IMG/VR virus record: IMGVR_UViG_3300028027_000108
Span: 1 to 40,255 of that record
Origin: a virus
DNA: 40,255 nt
Direction: 5' to 3' (one strand)
In this document: piece after piece, positions 15,824 to 25,173 of the stretch
Position numbering within the stretch: the stretch's first letter is position 1
Layout: every line of letters starts with the position of its first letter
Position numbers and translations under genes: made by a program
Notes under the pieces: model-generated
The model's database searches: none
What the model was told of the DNA's origin: nothing
What the model saw: the letters and a program-made list of their open reading frames with translations, nothing else

Positions 15824-18800
15824 GAACAGTCTTCTGTTAACTCTACGTTAGCCATAAGTTGTTTCTTTAGCTCTTTAAAGTTTTGCATGATTTCAACTAT
15901 CTTAGGATTTAAATTAGGATTGCTTTTAGCTTCTTTTATTGCATTGTTTATTCTAATAGCATCACTAGTTGTTCCTTCTAGTATCTTTTTAAATGATTCT
16001 ATGTCCTTAGCGTTTGGAATAAATTCTGCTTGCTCTGTGGTTGCCGTAGGCGGCTCATTTTCAGTTGCTTTACCTTCAGGAGCTACAGATGGTTTCTTAG
16101 CTTTTTTAAGAATAGCATTTATTTCTTTGTTGGTATATCCTTGAGCAAGAGCATTCTTTCTAAATTCTTTTTCTTTATCAGTAACACTAAACTTAGCATA
16201 TGCCGACTCTTTTGAAAGATTGGCTAGATTATCACTTGTAATATCGCTAATCTGCTTGCCTCCTAATAATTCTTTTACAGCTGCATTTACAAATTGGTCT
16301 ATAGTTAAATCTTGAAATTCTTGAGAACCGATAGTAGGAAATCCAGCTATTTGTTTAACTACATCAAAAAGAAGATTCATCCAATCTTGAAAAGACTTTC
16401 TTTTTTGTACCTCGTTTACAAATAATTCTCCTTTATCACCAATTGCTCTAGCTAATGCTTCGTCAATAACGTAATCATTAATATCTTTAAAGTTTTCTGC
16501 TTTAGTATTTATTTCAAATTTTCCAGTAGCTTTGTTTTTTATTATTGCCTTATCGCCAAATAATTGCTTTATAATCTTTTGATAAGAAGGACTGTTGATA
16601 ATGTTTTGAGTATACTTCGTGTCTTTAACCAAATCTGCTCCTTTTTTATATAGCTCAGGTCTAGCATTTTTAGCCACAGCGTTCCATATATGACCAAATT
16701 CATGGATAGGAGTATTATTGTTAAGATACGTTGGATTTAAATAGACTCTTCCGTCCTTTACAACTCCATAAGATTTTCCACTTTTTGTAAATAACTTCTT
16801 TTCAATAAATCCTTCTTGTAACTTATTGTATTCAGAAATATTCATTTCTACAACTATACTAGGGAACGCCTTGCTAAGATGCTTTACAAGTTTTTCCTGT
16901 GCAGTTAATTTAGGGTTCTTATATATTTCAGTCAAAGCTTGCTGAGCCTTTTTTAACAATGTAATAAAAGTACCTCCGTTAATTTTCTGAGAGTATCTAG
17001 TTGCTTGAAATTCTTTATCTAATTTTACGCCAGCTTTTTTTAATTTAGCGTATAATAATTCTATTGTTTTAGCAGTAATTGCTTTCCCTTTAGCATCTAG
17101 AATAAGTGTTTTTTCTGTTCCGCTTCCTTCTTCTGCAATAAAATTACCTTCTAGATTTTGAGATATACTAATACGAGGGGTGTAACCTAATTCTTTTAGC
17201 TTAATCCAAATCTCTTCTTCTGTTTTAGCTTTTATAATATTGCCATCTTTATCTTTAATAGCAACTTTTACAATACCTTCTTTTGTCTTTACTTTCTCGT
17301 AAACAGTAATTATCTTATTTTTTTTCTTACCAGTTTTTTCAAATTCTAAACTTGCCTTATCTCCTTTTTTATTTTTTACTTCTTGTATTTGTGTTGTTGC
17401 TGATTTTATAAACACATCCATCATGTCTGGAGCTAAATTATGAAAAGAAGCTGTTGATTGAAATAAACCAATAGGAAACCCCTCTACTCCAAATGGGTAG
17501 TTCTTGTGCCTTTTTCTTGTTATGTCCTCAAATGGCGTAGAATCTGGGTCTATAGCTATTGCTAACATTGGTTGACCTGTAGTAATACCTTCCATTACAG
17601 GCTCTGCTATATTAGCTGCTACGCTTTCTACTGTTATGCCTTTGCTTTTAAGAAGAAATCCAACAGGGTTTTTATCTTCCTTAGATTCTGTTTTATCACT
17701 AGATAAAATTCCTTTATTTATTATATCGGTTTTAACTAATAATGGCATTTTAGAATTTTCGCCATGTAAAATATTTTCTAGTTCTAAAAATGATTTAGCT
17801 CCTTTTATTGAGTCAAGATAAATATCTTTATCTTCCCATGCAATTTTAGCTAATCTTTCTTTTACTTTTTTAAAGAAATCTTCTTTTTCTGCTGCCGATA
17901 ATGTCACGTCTATTAGTCTAAAAGCTTCACGAGCATATGCTTCGTTGCTTTTTATTCCGTCAGCACCCATTTTATATATAATAACTATTCCATATTCTTT
18001 TTTATCTGGGATAGCATCTTCTATTCTTTTCTTTTGTTCAGCTGTAAGTTTAAGACTTTTAAAGTAATGAGCCTTAAGCTCTTTACCTGTAATCTTACTT
18101 GCTTTGCCTGCTGCGTTAACCATTGCTGACGAAGCTCCTAATGCTACTCCAGCCCATCCCATAGCCTTCTTTCCTGCCTCTAGCGTTCCGTTTATTAAAT
18201 CCATTAAAGACTTGAATGGATATCCAATACCACCTTCTTCTCTAACTTTTTTATCAGCTATTTCACCAGTTTTAGTATCCATTACAGGAACTGTTCTTTC
18301 TCCTGTTGTTAGTGTATCAGACATACCAACACCTACGCTCTTACCAAATATAAACTCAAGAGGTATAGATAACTGTGCCATCATTTGAGCTTCTGGTCTT
18401 GTATCGTTCTCATCTACAACAATTTGTTGCATAGGAATTCCTTCTGGCAACTCGCTTTCAACATTAACTGTTTCTGATGTAGCAAATTCTGGGTTTGATA
18501 TAGCTTCTTCTACAATTTTCTTAACCTCATCTTGTTGGTCTTCAGCTAGGTTCTCATTTAATTCTACGCTAAATACTGGAGATTCATCATCTTCAGAAAT
18601 ATCCAAACCAGATTCTCTTGCTAAATCTTCTAGCTTCTTTTTTCTAGCTTCTTTTTCCTTAATCTTTTCAAGTGCCTTTTGTTCTTTGTCAGCAATCTTT
18701 TGAGCCTTATTCTTAGCCTTCTCTGCCTCCTTAATCTTCTCCTTGGCAGCCTTAGCCTTCTCCTTATTAAACTCTTTTAGTTTATCTTTATTCCATTTAT

Positions 18801-19833
18801 CTACAAGAGCCTGTTGAGCCTCGCTTTTACTGCCAACCTCGTCAGCTACTTGGTCTCCATCATTAGTCTCAGCACTCCAATTAACGTCTCCGTAATCATC
18901 TTTTATTTTAGATATTGTCCCTATTACCTCACCGCTAACATCGTCTATTAACTCTACAGTTACCGATGCTAAGTAAGTGTAAGAACGTCCGTTATCGCCT
19001 TCCTTTTCACCTTCTTCGTAGTCTACAGCGTTGTCCTTGGTGAATTTTTCGTGACTAGTGTCTGATACTGTTATAGGTTCGTATTGCTCTTCTTCCTCTT
19101 CAACCGCAGGTGTTTCAGTTACAGTTTCCTCTATTACAGGCATCTCTAATTTAGGAGCTTCTATTACAGGGGCTTGTTCCTTAACAGGCTCTTTTTGTTC
19201 CTTAACAGGTTTTTCTTCAGCTTTTACTGGAGGTGCGGCTTGTTCCTTAACTACAGGTGCTTGTTCCTTAACCTCAGCAATAGGTGCATTCTTTTCGTTA
19301 AACGAATCTTGAGCTTCTTTCTGAACAGAACTAGCAACTTTAGTAAAGTCCTTACCAAATTTAATTTGCCACTCACCATCTTTAAAGACCATGTTCTGAA
19401 TCATGCCTCTTGCAGACTTAGTAATTGAGGTATCGCCTTCTTTAGGGGTAACTTTTGTTGTCTTTTTAGCTCCTTCTTCTTTTGCTTCTATTGGTTTAAC
19501 TACTTCTTCTTCATATGTTTGAACATTTCTACCTGTTTTAATCTTTTCTCCGCCTGTGGTTTCGACAGGTTGGGTTTTGACAGGTTCTTGCCCTTCTCGC
19601 TGGTTACTTTGTAACCCTGTGATGTTTTCTTTATCATTTTGTTTATTATTTAATTGGTTTTCTATTGCATTTACAAAATCTATATTTGTATTATCCTCTT
19701 TTGCAGCAGCATAAGCCATAGCAAGAGTCTTAGGAGTATTCTCCGTCATTAATTTAGCTTTTAGTAACTCGCCTATTGCCTTGTTATCTAAAGACTTAAA
19801 TTTTTTTCCGTTTATTATATATATACAAGCCAT
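15817..19833 (-). CDS. large virion protein with zincin metallopeptidase domain
   Basis: A 1338-aa multidomain protein. The N-terminus (MACIYIINGKKFKSLDNKAI) resembles that of the 1233-aa protein. Residues about 185-260 are a P/V/K/E/T low-complexity linker with repeated VKEQ and APVV units. Residues about 345-410 are a long K/E/A helix. The middle (about 490-780) includes glycine/alanine and hydrophobic patches. A zincin motif HEFGH (H1044, E1045, H1048) is preceded by a strand (GRVYLNPTYL) as in gluzincins and metzincins. The C-terminus is helical. The layout fits the 'polyvalent' proteins that phages package and inject, here with a protease that may cut virion or host targets. Third zinc ligand not identified with certainty; E/D residues follow in DYVIDEALARAIGD. 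Confidence 0.65.
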   Translation of the reverse strand: MACIYIINGKKFKSLDNKAIGELLKAKLMTENTPKTLAMAYAAAKEDNTNIDFVNAIENQLNNKQNDKENITGLQSNQREGQEPVKTQPVETTGGEKIKTGRNVQTYEEEVVKPIEAKEEGAKKTTKVTPKEGDTSITKSARGMIQNMVFKDGEWQIKFGKDFTKVASSVQKEAQDSFNEKNAPIAEVKEQAPVVKEQAAPPVKAEEKPVKEQKEPVKEQAPVIEAPKLEMPVIEETVTETPAVEEEEEQYEPITVSDTSHEKFTKDNAVDYEEGEKEGDNGRSYTYLASVTVELIDDVSGEVIGTISKIKDDYGDVNWSAETNDGDQVADEVGSKSEAQQALVDKWNKDKLKEFNKEKAKAAKEKIKEAEKAKNKAQKIADKEQKALEKIKEKEARKKKLEDLARESGLDISEDDESPVFSVELNENLAEDQQDEVKKIVEEAISNPEFATSETVNVESELPEGIPMQQIVVDENDTRPEAQMMAQLSIPLEFIFGKSVGVGMSDTLTTGERTVPVMDTKTGEIADKKVREEGGIGYPFKSLMDLINGTLEAGKKAMGWAGVALGASSAMVNAAGKASKITGKELKAHYFKSLKLTAEQKKRIEDAIPDKKEYGIVIIYKMGADGIKSNEAYAREAFRLIDVTLSAAEKEDFFKKVKERLAKIAWEDKDIYLDSIKGAKSFLELENILHGENSKMPLLVKTDIINKGILSSDKTESKEDKNPVGFLLKSKGITVESVAANIAEPVMEGITTGQPMLAIAIDPDSTPFEDITRKRHKNYPFGVEGFPIGLFQSTASFHNLAPDMMDVFIKSATTQIQEVKNKKGDKASLEFEKTGKKKNKIITVYEKVKTKEGIVKVAIKDKDGNIIKAKTEEEIWIKLKELGYTPRISISQNLEGNFIAEEGSGTEKTLILDAKGKAITAKTIELLYAKLKKAGVKLDKEFQATRYSQKINGGTFITLLKKAQQALTEIYKNPKLTAQEKLVKHLSKAFPSIVVEMNISEYNKLQEGFIEKKLFTKSGKSYGVVKDGRVYLNPTYLNNNTPIHEFGHIWNAVAKNARPELYKKGADLVKDTKYTQNIINSPSYQKIIKQLFGDKAIIKNKATGKFEINTKAENFKDINDYVIDEALARAIGDKGELFVNEVQKRKSFQDWMNLLFDVVKQIAGFPTIGSQEFQDLTIDQFVNAAVKELLGGKQISDITSDNLANLSKESAYAKFSVTDKEKEFRKNALAQGYTNKEINAILKKAKKPSVAPEGKATENEPPTATTEQAEFIPNAKDIESFKKILEGTTSDAIRINNAIKEAKSNPNLNPKIVEIMQNFKELKKQLMANVELTEDCSW

Positions 19834-19841
19834 GGTTTAAT

Positions 19842-21068
19842 TTAGTGTGTTGTGCTGTTTCCGTATTTTAAACCTTCCATAAATTCTTTTCCTGTCATTA
19901 AACCTCTTGTATCCCACTTAGCAGGATTAAAGGCATCTTTTGTTGCTTGCCATTCCTTATCTTTTTTGTATTCTTCAGAGTTTTTATATTTCTGAACATT
20001 GTCAGCAATTTCTTTTACCTTTTTATATCTTTGAGTCATCTCTTCATTGTTTGCTTTCATTGTTAAAGACTGTTCGCTATTGGCTGTTTTTGGGTCAAAA
20101 TAAGAATCAAGATATACAGTATTAAATTCTGGAGTCATTCCTTCTGTAAAGTATCTTCCTTCTGTGTAATCTTTTTCCTCTTGCGGTGTAGGCATTCTTT
20201 CTGCATATTTAGGCTCTACTGTCATATTATAATAATTAACAATATCATTTCCTTTTACATAAGGAGTGCTCATGTAAGTTGCGTCTGGATGAATAATTCT
20301 TTGTTTTGCAAATGATTGATTAGTATCAAGGAACGTATTCTCATCATCCATCATAGAATATGTACCATCTTCATTTTTAGTTAACGGAACTCCTTTGCGT
20401 TTAGCCATGTCTAATATATTTTTTCCAGTCATCTCCCCAGATTTTAATCCAGCTGCATTTGGAGAATATCCACTTTTTTCTAAAAATGTTTTCAACTCCG
20501 CAAAGGTAGGGTCTGCTTTTAATTTTCCAGATGTTTCTTGAAACTTTCTATAATTTAATATTTGAGCCTCGGTAATTGGGGGAACGTAATCTTTATTAGG
20601 AACTTCTTTGACCCATTCTTTTGGATTACTCATTTTAAACCCTTGCTTTACATTCTCTGAAACAAATTTATATAAATCTTTTCCCTCTAGTTTGTTCATG
20701 TCTATATATCTTGTTGCGTCAGCATAACTTATCCTGTGCCCTAACTTCTTTTTAGCTTTAACAAACTCTTGCAATTCTTCATCGCTTTTAAACTCAACAG
20801 CATTTTTAATTTGTTTTTTTGCTTTTCCTTTGCTAAGAAGTAAGTCCTCAGGGTCAAAATCATCCTCAGAATATACGCTACCAAACTCAGCATATTGACT
20901 TGCTACTGGAAGAGATTCCACAAGTGAGTCAATACAGGTGTGACATTTTTCTTTTATCTTAGACTTCACCCAATTTCTTTTATTAGCAGGTATAATAACA
21001 TAATCTCCTTTTTTATTTTTAAGTATTAGTTCGTTATTTTCTGCTTCTACTGTTATATTCTTAAACAT
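19842..21068 (-). CDS. internal virion protein, unknown function
   Basis: A 408-aa protein between two giant virion proteins, overlapping the upstream gene's end by 8 bp. The N-terminal 70 residues contain ILKNKKGDYVIIPANKR and DSLVESLPVASQYAEFGSVY, a pattern I associate with a conserved segment of Bacteroidetes phage structural proteins. The rest is charged, mixed alpha/beta, with many TE/DP/YM turns and a final helix. No enzyme motif is seen. Co-translation with the zincin proteins suggests a partner in the same ejected complex. Confidence 0.5.
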   Translation of the reverse strand: MFKNITVEAENNELILKNKKGDYVIIPANKRNWVKSKIKEKCHTCIDSLVESLPVASQYAEFGSVYSEDDFDPEDLLLSKGKAKKQIKNAVEFKSDEELQEFVKAKKKLGHRISYADATRYIDMNKLEGKDLYKFVSENVKQGFKMSNPKEWVKEVPNKDYVPPITEAQILNYRKFQETSGKLKADPTFAELKTFLEKSGYSPNAAGLKSGEMTGKNILDMAKRKGVPLTKNEDGTYSMMDDENTFLDTNQSFAKQRIIHPDATYMSTPYVKGNDIVNYYNMTVEPKYAERMPTPQEEKDYTEGRYFTEGMTPEFNTVYLDSYFDPKTANSEQSLTMKANNEEMTQRYKKVKEIADNVQKYKNSEEYKKDKEWQATKDAFNPAKWDTRGLMTGKEFMEGLKYGNSTTH

Positions 21069-24000
21069 TGTTTTCGTCCTCCCTTTTTATTTTAACTAAA
21101 TTGTTTAACATCCACAATCTTTTTTTGTCGTCATCTTCTTTTTGTTTTTCAAAAATAGAATCATTCATGTAACCAAAACCTTGATTAATATCAGATATTT
21201 CTCTTAATTCCTTTTTTTCTTCTTCTGACATTTTTCTATAAGGTTTATCGCTAAGCTCATCGTATCTTTTGTTAAGCTTATCTTTAAATGCGTTATACTT
21301 TTCTTTGTCTATACTTTCTGTTTTAGGGTCGTATACACCGTTGTCATACAACAGCTTTCTAAATGCATTTGTTCTTGCTAAAACTTCCGTAGGTCTTTGC
21401 CAATAATCATCATTTGCTTTATTCTTAGCACCAATTCCAGTAGGGTCAGAGTCTGGATTTACTCCCATTTTATTGCCCATGTTATCTGCAAATGGGTAAG
21501 TGCCAGCCATTATGTTTTTTACTTTTTCTTCTGCGTAAGGCGTAATGTTTTCATCATTAACTCCTAAAGACCTGTGTGTCATCTCATGCAAAGGAACATT
21601 TGCACTTAACGGATACATACCGTAGTTAGTTGGGTCTAAGCCAACTGACTCAAAATCTAAACCAGAAGTAAAAGCATCTGAAGGAAGGAATATGTCTCCC
21701 TGTAAATTATCTTCATTATTTTTAGGGTCTATTGTTTCAGCTATAGCAGCTTTACCAAAAGGCAGTCTAGTTTTAACATAAGTCCCTGGTTTTCCGACTT
21801 CTCCAGTTTTTTTATTTATAGCAGTATTGTCGTATTTTGTCAATTGAAGCTGCTCTAATCTTTTACCTATGTTATCGTCTGTTGCCTTTTCGTCTCCACC
21901 AAATTGCTTTAAAAGCATTTCTCTGTACTTTGGACTTCTTATAAAGTCTGATAGAAAAGCCTCGTCCTGTTTAATTTTATTTGATTCTTTTTCAGAAAAT
22001 GTTGGAGCTATTCTTTTTTCTATAGGGTCTCCATCGCTAAACAATAATCCGTCTTTAGCATAAAAACTAGATTTGCCACTAAAAACATTTACACCGTCTT
22101 TCCCTATCTTTAAGTCAACACCACCTTGCTCGTGAGACTTGTACCCTTTTAAATCTTTTACTATTTCCCACTCACTGCCTCTATTAAAGCTATTTCCTCT
22201 TCCTCCGTATCTTAAGCATGGCTTTCCAGTAACGTCATCTTTGTATTCTATTTTGCCACTTTTAATTAATTGAGCTATTTCTTCTTTGTACAAAGAAAGT
22301 TTTAATTCGTCTTGCTTTTCTTTTGGCAAGCTTTTTATTTTCTCTTCTACATCACCAGATGCCTGTACCTCACCACTAACACCGCTAATTGGTGCAGCAG
22401 GGGTTTCAATTGCTGGTATAACTTCTTGTTCTGCATTTATTGTCTTTTCTATTTCTGCTGGCGTTACACCTGCTTCTTTTAATTTAGCCTCTCTTGCTGC
22501 CTTTACTTGCTCTTCAGTGTAATCACCATTAGGCAATCCTGTTTGTGCCTTAAAATCAACACCTTGATAAAACTTAGTGTTAGGTGCTGGTGTTTCTTCT
22601 GTAATTTCTTCCGATGCTTTTAGTTCAGCAGATGGTGCTATATCAGCTCTAGTGCTAGGAGTTTCTAATATTGCCTGAGCTTTATCGTTATTTTCTTTTA
22701 TTTTTTCCTTTATAGAACTGATAAACATATCGCTAATACCGCCAGTTTTAATTTGCAGCTCTAGTTCTTTGTTTTCTTCTATAAGGGGAACTAATTGAAT
22801 AGCCTTTTCTGGAGAAATGTCTTTAGGCATAACATTTTGAACAGCAGCGTATCTAATTATTTGCTTATAATTTTCATCTGCTTTTTGTTGTGTTATTTTT
22901 CCTGAAGCAACCAAATCAGAAAGTATTTGTCTAGTTTGAGTTATATTTTTAGCAGCAATAAATCTTGCTATATCTAATTCTTTCTTGGGCACACCTATCT
23001 TACTTAACCCTGTGCTTATTCCTGCCAAAGGAGCTGCTATAAGAATTGTTCTTAAATATTCGTTTGCAGTATTGCTTTTCTTTATGTCAAAAACATTTTT
23101 ACCTTGTTCTAGATTGTTAGCATATTGAGCACCAAGCTCTCCAAGTTTAACAATTAGTTCTTCAGCGTCCTCTTTCCCCATATTTTCCAATACAGTAACC
23201 ATTGCCTGCTTTCTAAACCACACAATTCCTTTCGTCTGAGCTAATACAGCATCTTTTAATAGCTTTTGTCTTATTGTTCTTGTAAATAGTTGAGCATCTG
23301 GCATTATTAACTCAGAAAAACCTTCTAATAAAGATAGCCCATTTACATATATTTCTTTTGAAACTCCTGTTAACCCAGCTTCGTCAGCTTCGTCTGTTCT
23401 GCCTTTTCTAGACATTAAATAAGCAGAGCCAACCATCATTGAAGTACTTGAACCTCCAGTAACAGCCATAACAGCAAGATTACCAACTTGTTGAAATGCT
23501 TCGTAAGGTATGTCAGCCCAATTTATGTCACCATTTTCTTTAATTGATTTAGCTTCTGGAGCTATAAAACCAGTAACCTTTTCAAGAGTGTTATAAAAAT
23601 CAGCTGCTTTATCTAAAGTAGTGTAAGTTAAACTAGTGCTATTACCTTTAACTCCTTCGTTAACAGAGTTTATTAAATCAATTCCTCCAGCTGCTAATGA
23701 AAATACTGCCTGTGGTATTGACTGAACAACTCCTACTATTTTACCAGAAAACTCACCTTTTTCATTAGATTCTTTTTGTAATCTATCTCTTTCTGCTTTA
23801 ATAAAAAATCCGCTGTTTATAGATTTGTAAGTTTTGTCTATATCAGCAACTTGCTTAGACAGACTTAAATACTCATTAACTAAAGGGTCATCTTTTTTGA
23901 GACCTTCAATACTTCCTGCAATTTGTTTGTACTTATTAAATAATGAATTATACCCTTCTACTGTTTTCTTGTATTCAGGGTCATTATTTAAGTTTCCAAT

Positions 24001-25161
24001 ATTATTATTTATTTCTTTTTGAACATTGTTATATTCATTTATGGCAGCGTTATACTTTAAAAACTCTGGGTCGTTTTCAATATTAGTTCTTTCTTGTTCT
24101 AAAGACTTAGCCCTAGAATATAATTGAGTATACTGTGCTGCATACTCTTGTGCTATAGTATTGTCTTCACTTGTAATAGATTTTATTTCATTGATTATTG
24201 CATTTAGCTCTCCATCTATTCCTGTTAAGGTATTAGTTATTTTTTCTTTATCGTATTTATTTAAAATATTAGAAAGTTCTTTTATTCTATCTACTAAATC
24301 TATATTTCCACTTTGCTTTAAAAAAGTATTTTGATAAAAGTTAAGTTCTGTTTGTTTCTTCTTTAAGTCGTCAGATACCTTATTTATATTAGTGTATAAA
24401 TCATTCTTTTGTTTAAGAATTTCACCAGCACCCATAGTTTCTAGCTCTGTAAGCTTTAAAATTCTAGAAGCTAATATATCTTTTTGAAATTTATCAAAAA
24501 CTTGAGATTTTTGATATTCAGATTGAACGTCTTTGTTATTGGCGTAAGCATTTAATCTTTGAGCTTCTTTTGGATTTACTTTTAACCAATCATTAAAATC
24601 TCTATTGTATATAGGATTGTTCTTCAGCATTATTTTAGATAGTGCTGGAAGACCATTTATACCTGATTCTATTATTTTATCCTCTTCACTTTTAACAGTC
24701 ATTGTAGGCTTTGCTGGAGTCTGAGGAAGCATACCAACTATTTCTGTTTTCTTTTGTTCTTGACCTAAAGGAGTTTTATCCCAAGCTAAGTCGTTAGCCT
24801 TCTTTAAAAAAGGATTTTCTTGCGGAACTTTTAAGGCAACAGGCTCTTTTACAAGTTTATCTACATTTGCCTGTAAAGGAGAATTCTTCATTACAGGATT
24901 TGTATTTGTGTTCTTCATGTCCGTTGAGAACGATGGAACAACAGGAGTTTTTGGATTTATTGAGCCGTAAAAATCATCAAAAGGCACATCTTTAGTAAAT
25001 GTTTCGTCCTTACTACTAATCCAAGAATGAATATCAGAAGCATAGTTTTTATCCTTCATAGACTCCTTGAATTTATCTAAACTAACTTCTTTTTGATAAG
25101 TTTTATCTAAAGTTCCTAGGTATTTATATATTTCGCTTGTGTAATCTGGTTCTTGTGGCAT
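21061..25161 (-). CDS. giant virion protein with second zincin domain
   Basis: A 1366-aa protein. The first 65 residues hold two copies of a helix motif 33 residues apart (I11/I44, D19/D52, T21/T54, K24/K57, V26/V59, D29/D62, F31/F64). Residues about 230-460 are long coiled-coil-like helices. About 520-740 contain alanine/glycine-rich, partly hydrophobic segments (QVGNLAVMAVTGGSSTSMM) that may contact membrane. Near 1005-1015 is SHEQGGVDL, a motif found in large Bacteroidetes phage virion proteins. A C-terminal metallopeptidase motif HEMTH (H1192, E1193, H1196) follows, with a downstream ...RPTEVLART segment that could give the third ligand. Probably an injected multifunctional protein. Confidence 0.65.
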   Translation of the reverse strand: MPQEPDYTSEIYKYLGTLDKTYQKEVSLDKFKESMKDKNYASDIHSWISSKDETFTKDVPFDDFYGSINPKTPVVPSFSTDMKNTNTNPVMKNSPLQANVDKLVKEPVALKVPQENPFLKKANDLAWDKTPLGQEQKKTEIVGMLPQTPAKPTMTVKSEEDKIIESGINGLPALSKIMLKNNPIYNRDFNDWLKVNPKEAQRLNAYANNKDVQSEYQKSQVFDKFQKDILASRILKLTELETMGAGEILKQKNDLYTNINKVSDDLKKKQTELNFYQNTFLKQSGNIDLVDRIKELSNILNKYDKEKITNTLTGIDGELNAIINEIKSITSEDNTIAQEYAAQYTQLYSRAKSLEQERTNIENDPEFLKYNAAINEYNNVQKEINNNIGNLNNDPEYKKTVEGYNSLFNKYKQIAGSIEGLKKDDPLVNEYLSLSKQVADIDKTYKSINSGFFIKAERDRLQKESNEKGEFSGKIVGVVQSIPQAVFSLAAGGIDLINSVNEGVKGNSTSLTYTTLDKAADFYNTLEKVTGFIAPEAKSIKENGDINWADIPYEAFQQVGNLAVMAVTGGSSTSMMVGSAYLMSRKGRTDEADEAGLTGVSKEIYVNGLSLLEGFSELIMPDAQLFTRTIRQKLLKDAVLAQTKGIVWFRKQAMVTVLENMGKEDAEELIVKLGELGAQYANNLEQGKNVFDIKKSNTANEYLRTILIAAPLAGISTGLSKIGVPKKELDIARFIAAKNITQTRQILSDLVASGKITQQKADENYKQIIRYAAVQNVMPKDISPEKAIQLVPLIEENKELELQIKTGGISDMFISSIKEKIKENNDKAQAILETPSTRADIAPSAELKASEEITEETPAPNTKFYQGVDFKAQTGLPNGDYTEEQVKAAREAKLKEAGVTPAEIEKTINAEQEVIPAIETPAAPISGVSGEVQASGDVEEKIKSLPKEKQDELKLSLYKEEIAQLIKSGKIEYKDDVTGKPCLRYGGRGNSFNRGSEWEIVKDLKGYKSHEQGGVDLKIGKDGVNVFSGKSSFYAKDGLLFSDGDPIEKRIAPTFSEKESNKIKQDEAFLSDFIRSPKYREMLLKQFGGDEKATDDNIGKRLEQLQLTKYDNTAINKKTGEVGKPGTYVKTRLPFGKAAIAETIDPKNNEDNLQGDIFLPSDAFTSGLDFESVGLDPTNYGMYPLSANVPLHEMTHRSLGVNDENITPYAEEKVKNIMAGTYPFADNMGNKMGVNPDSDPTGIGAKNKANDDYWQRPTEVLARTNAFRKLLYDNGVYDPKTESIDKEKYNAFKDKLNKRYDELSDKPYRKMSEEEKKELREISDINQGFGYMNDSIFEKQKEDDDKKRLWMLNNLVKIKREDENNV

Positions 25162-25173
25162 ATCCTAATATTT

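Noticed and set aside
19058-19428. Plus-strand Ser/Thr/Gly- and Phe/Leu-rich frames
   Set aside because: They are antisense to the repetitive P/V/K/E linker of the 1338-aa protein and mirror its repeats.
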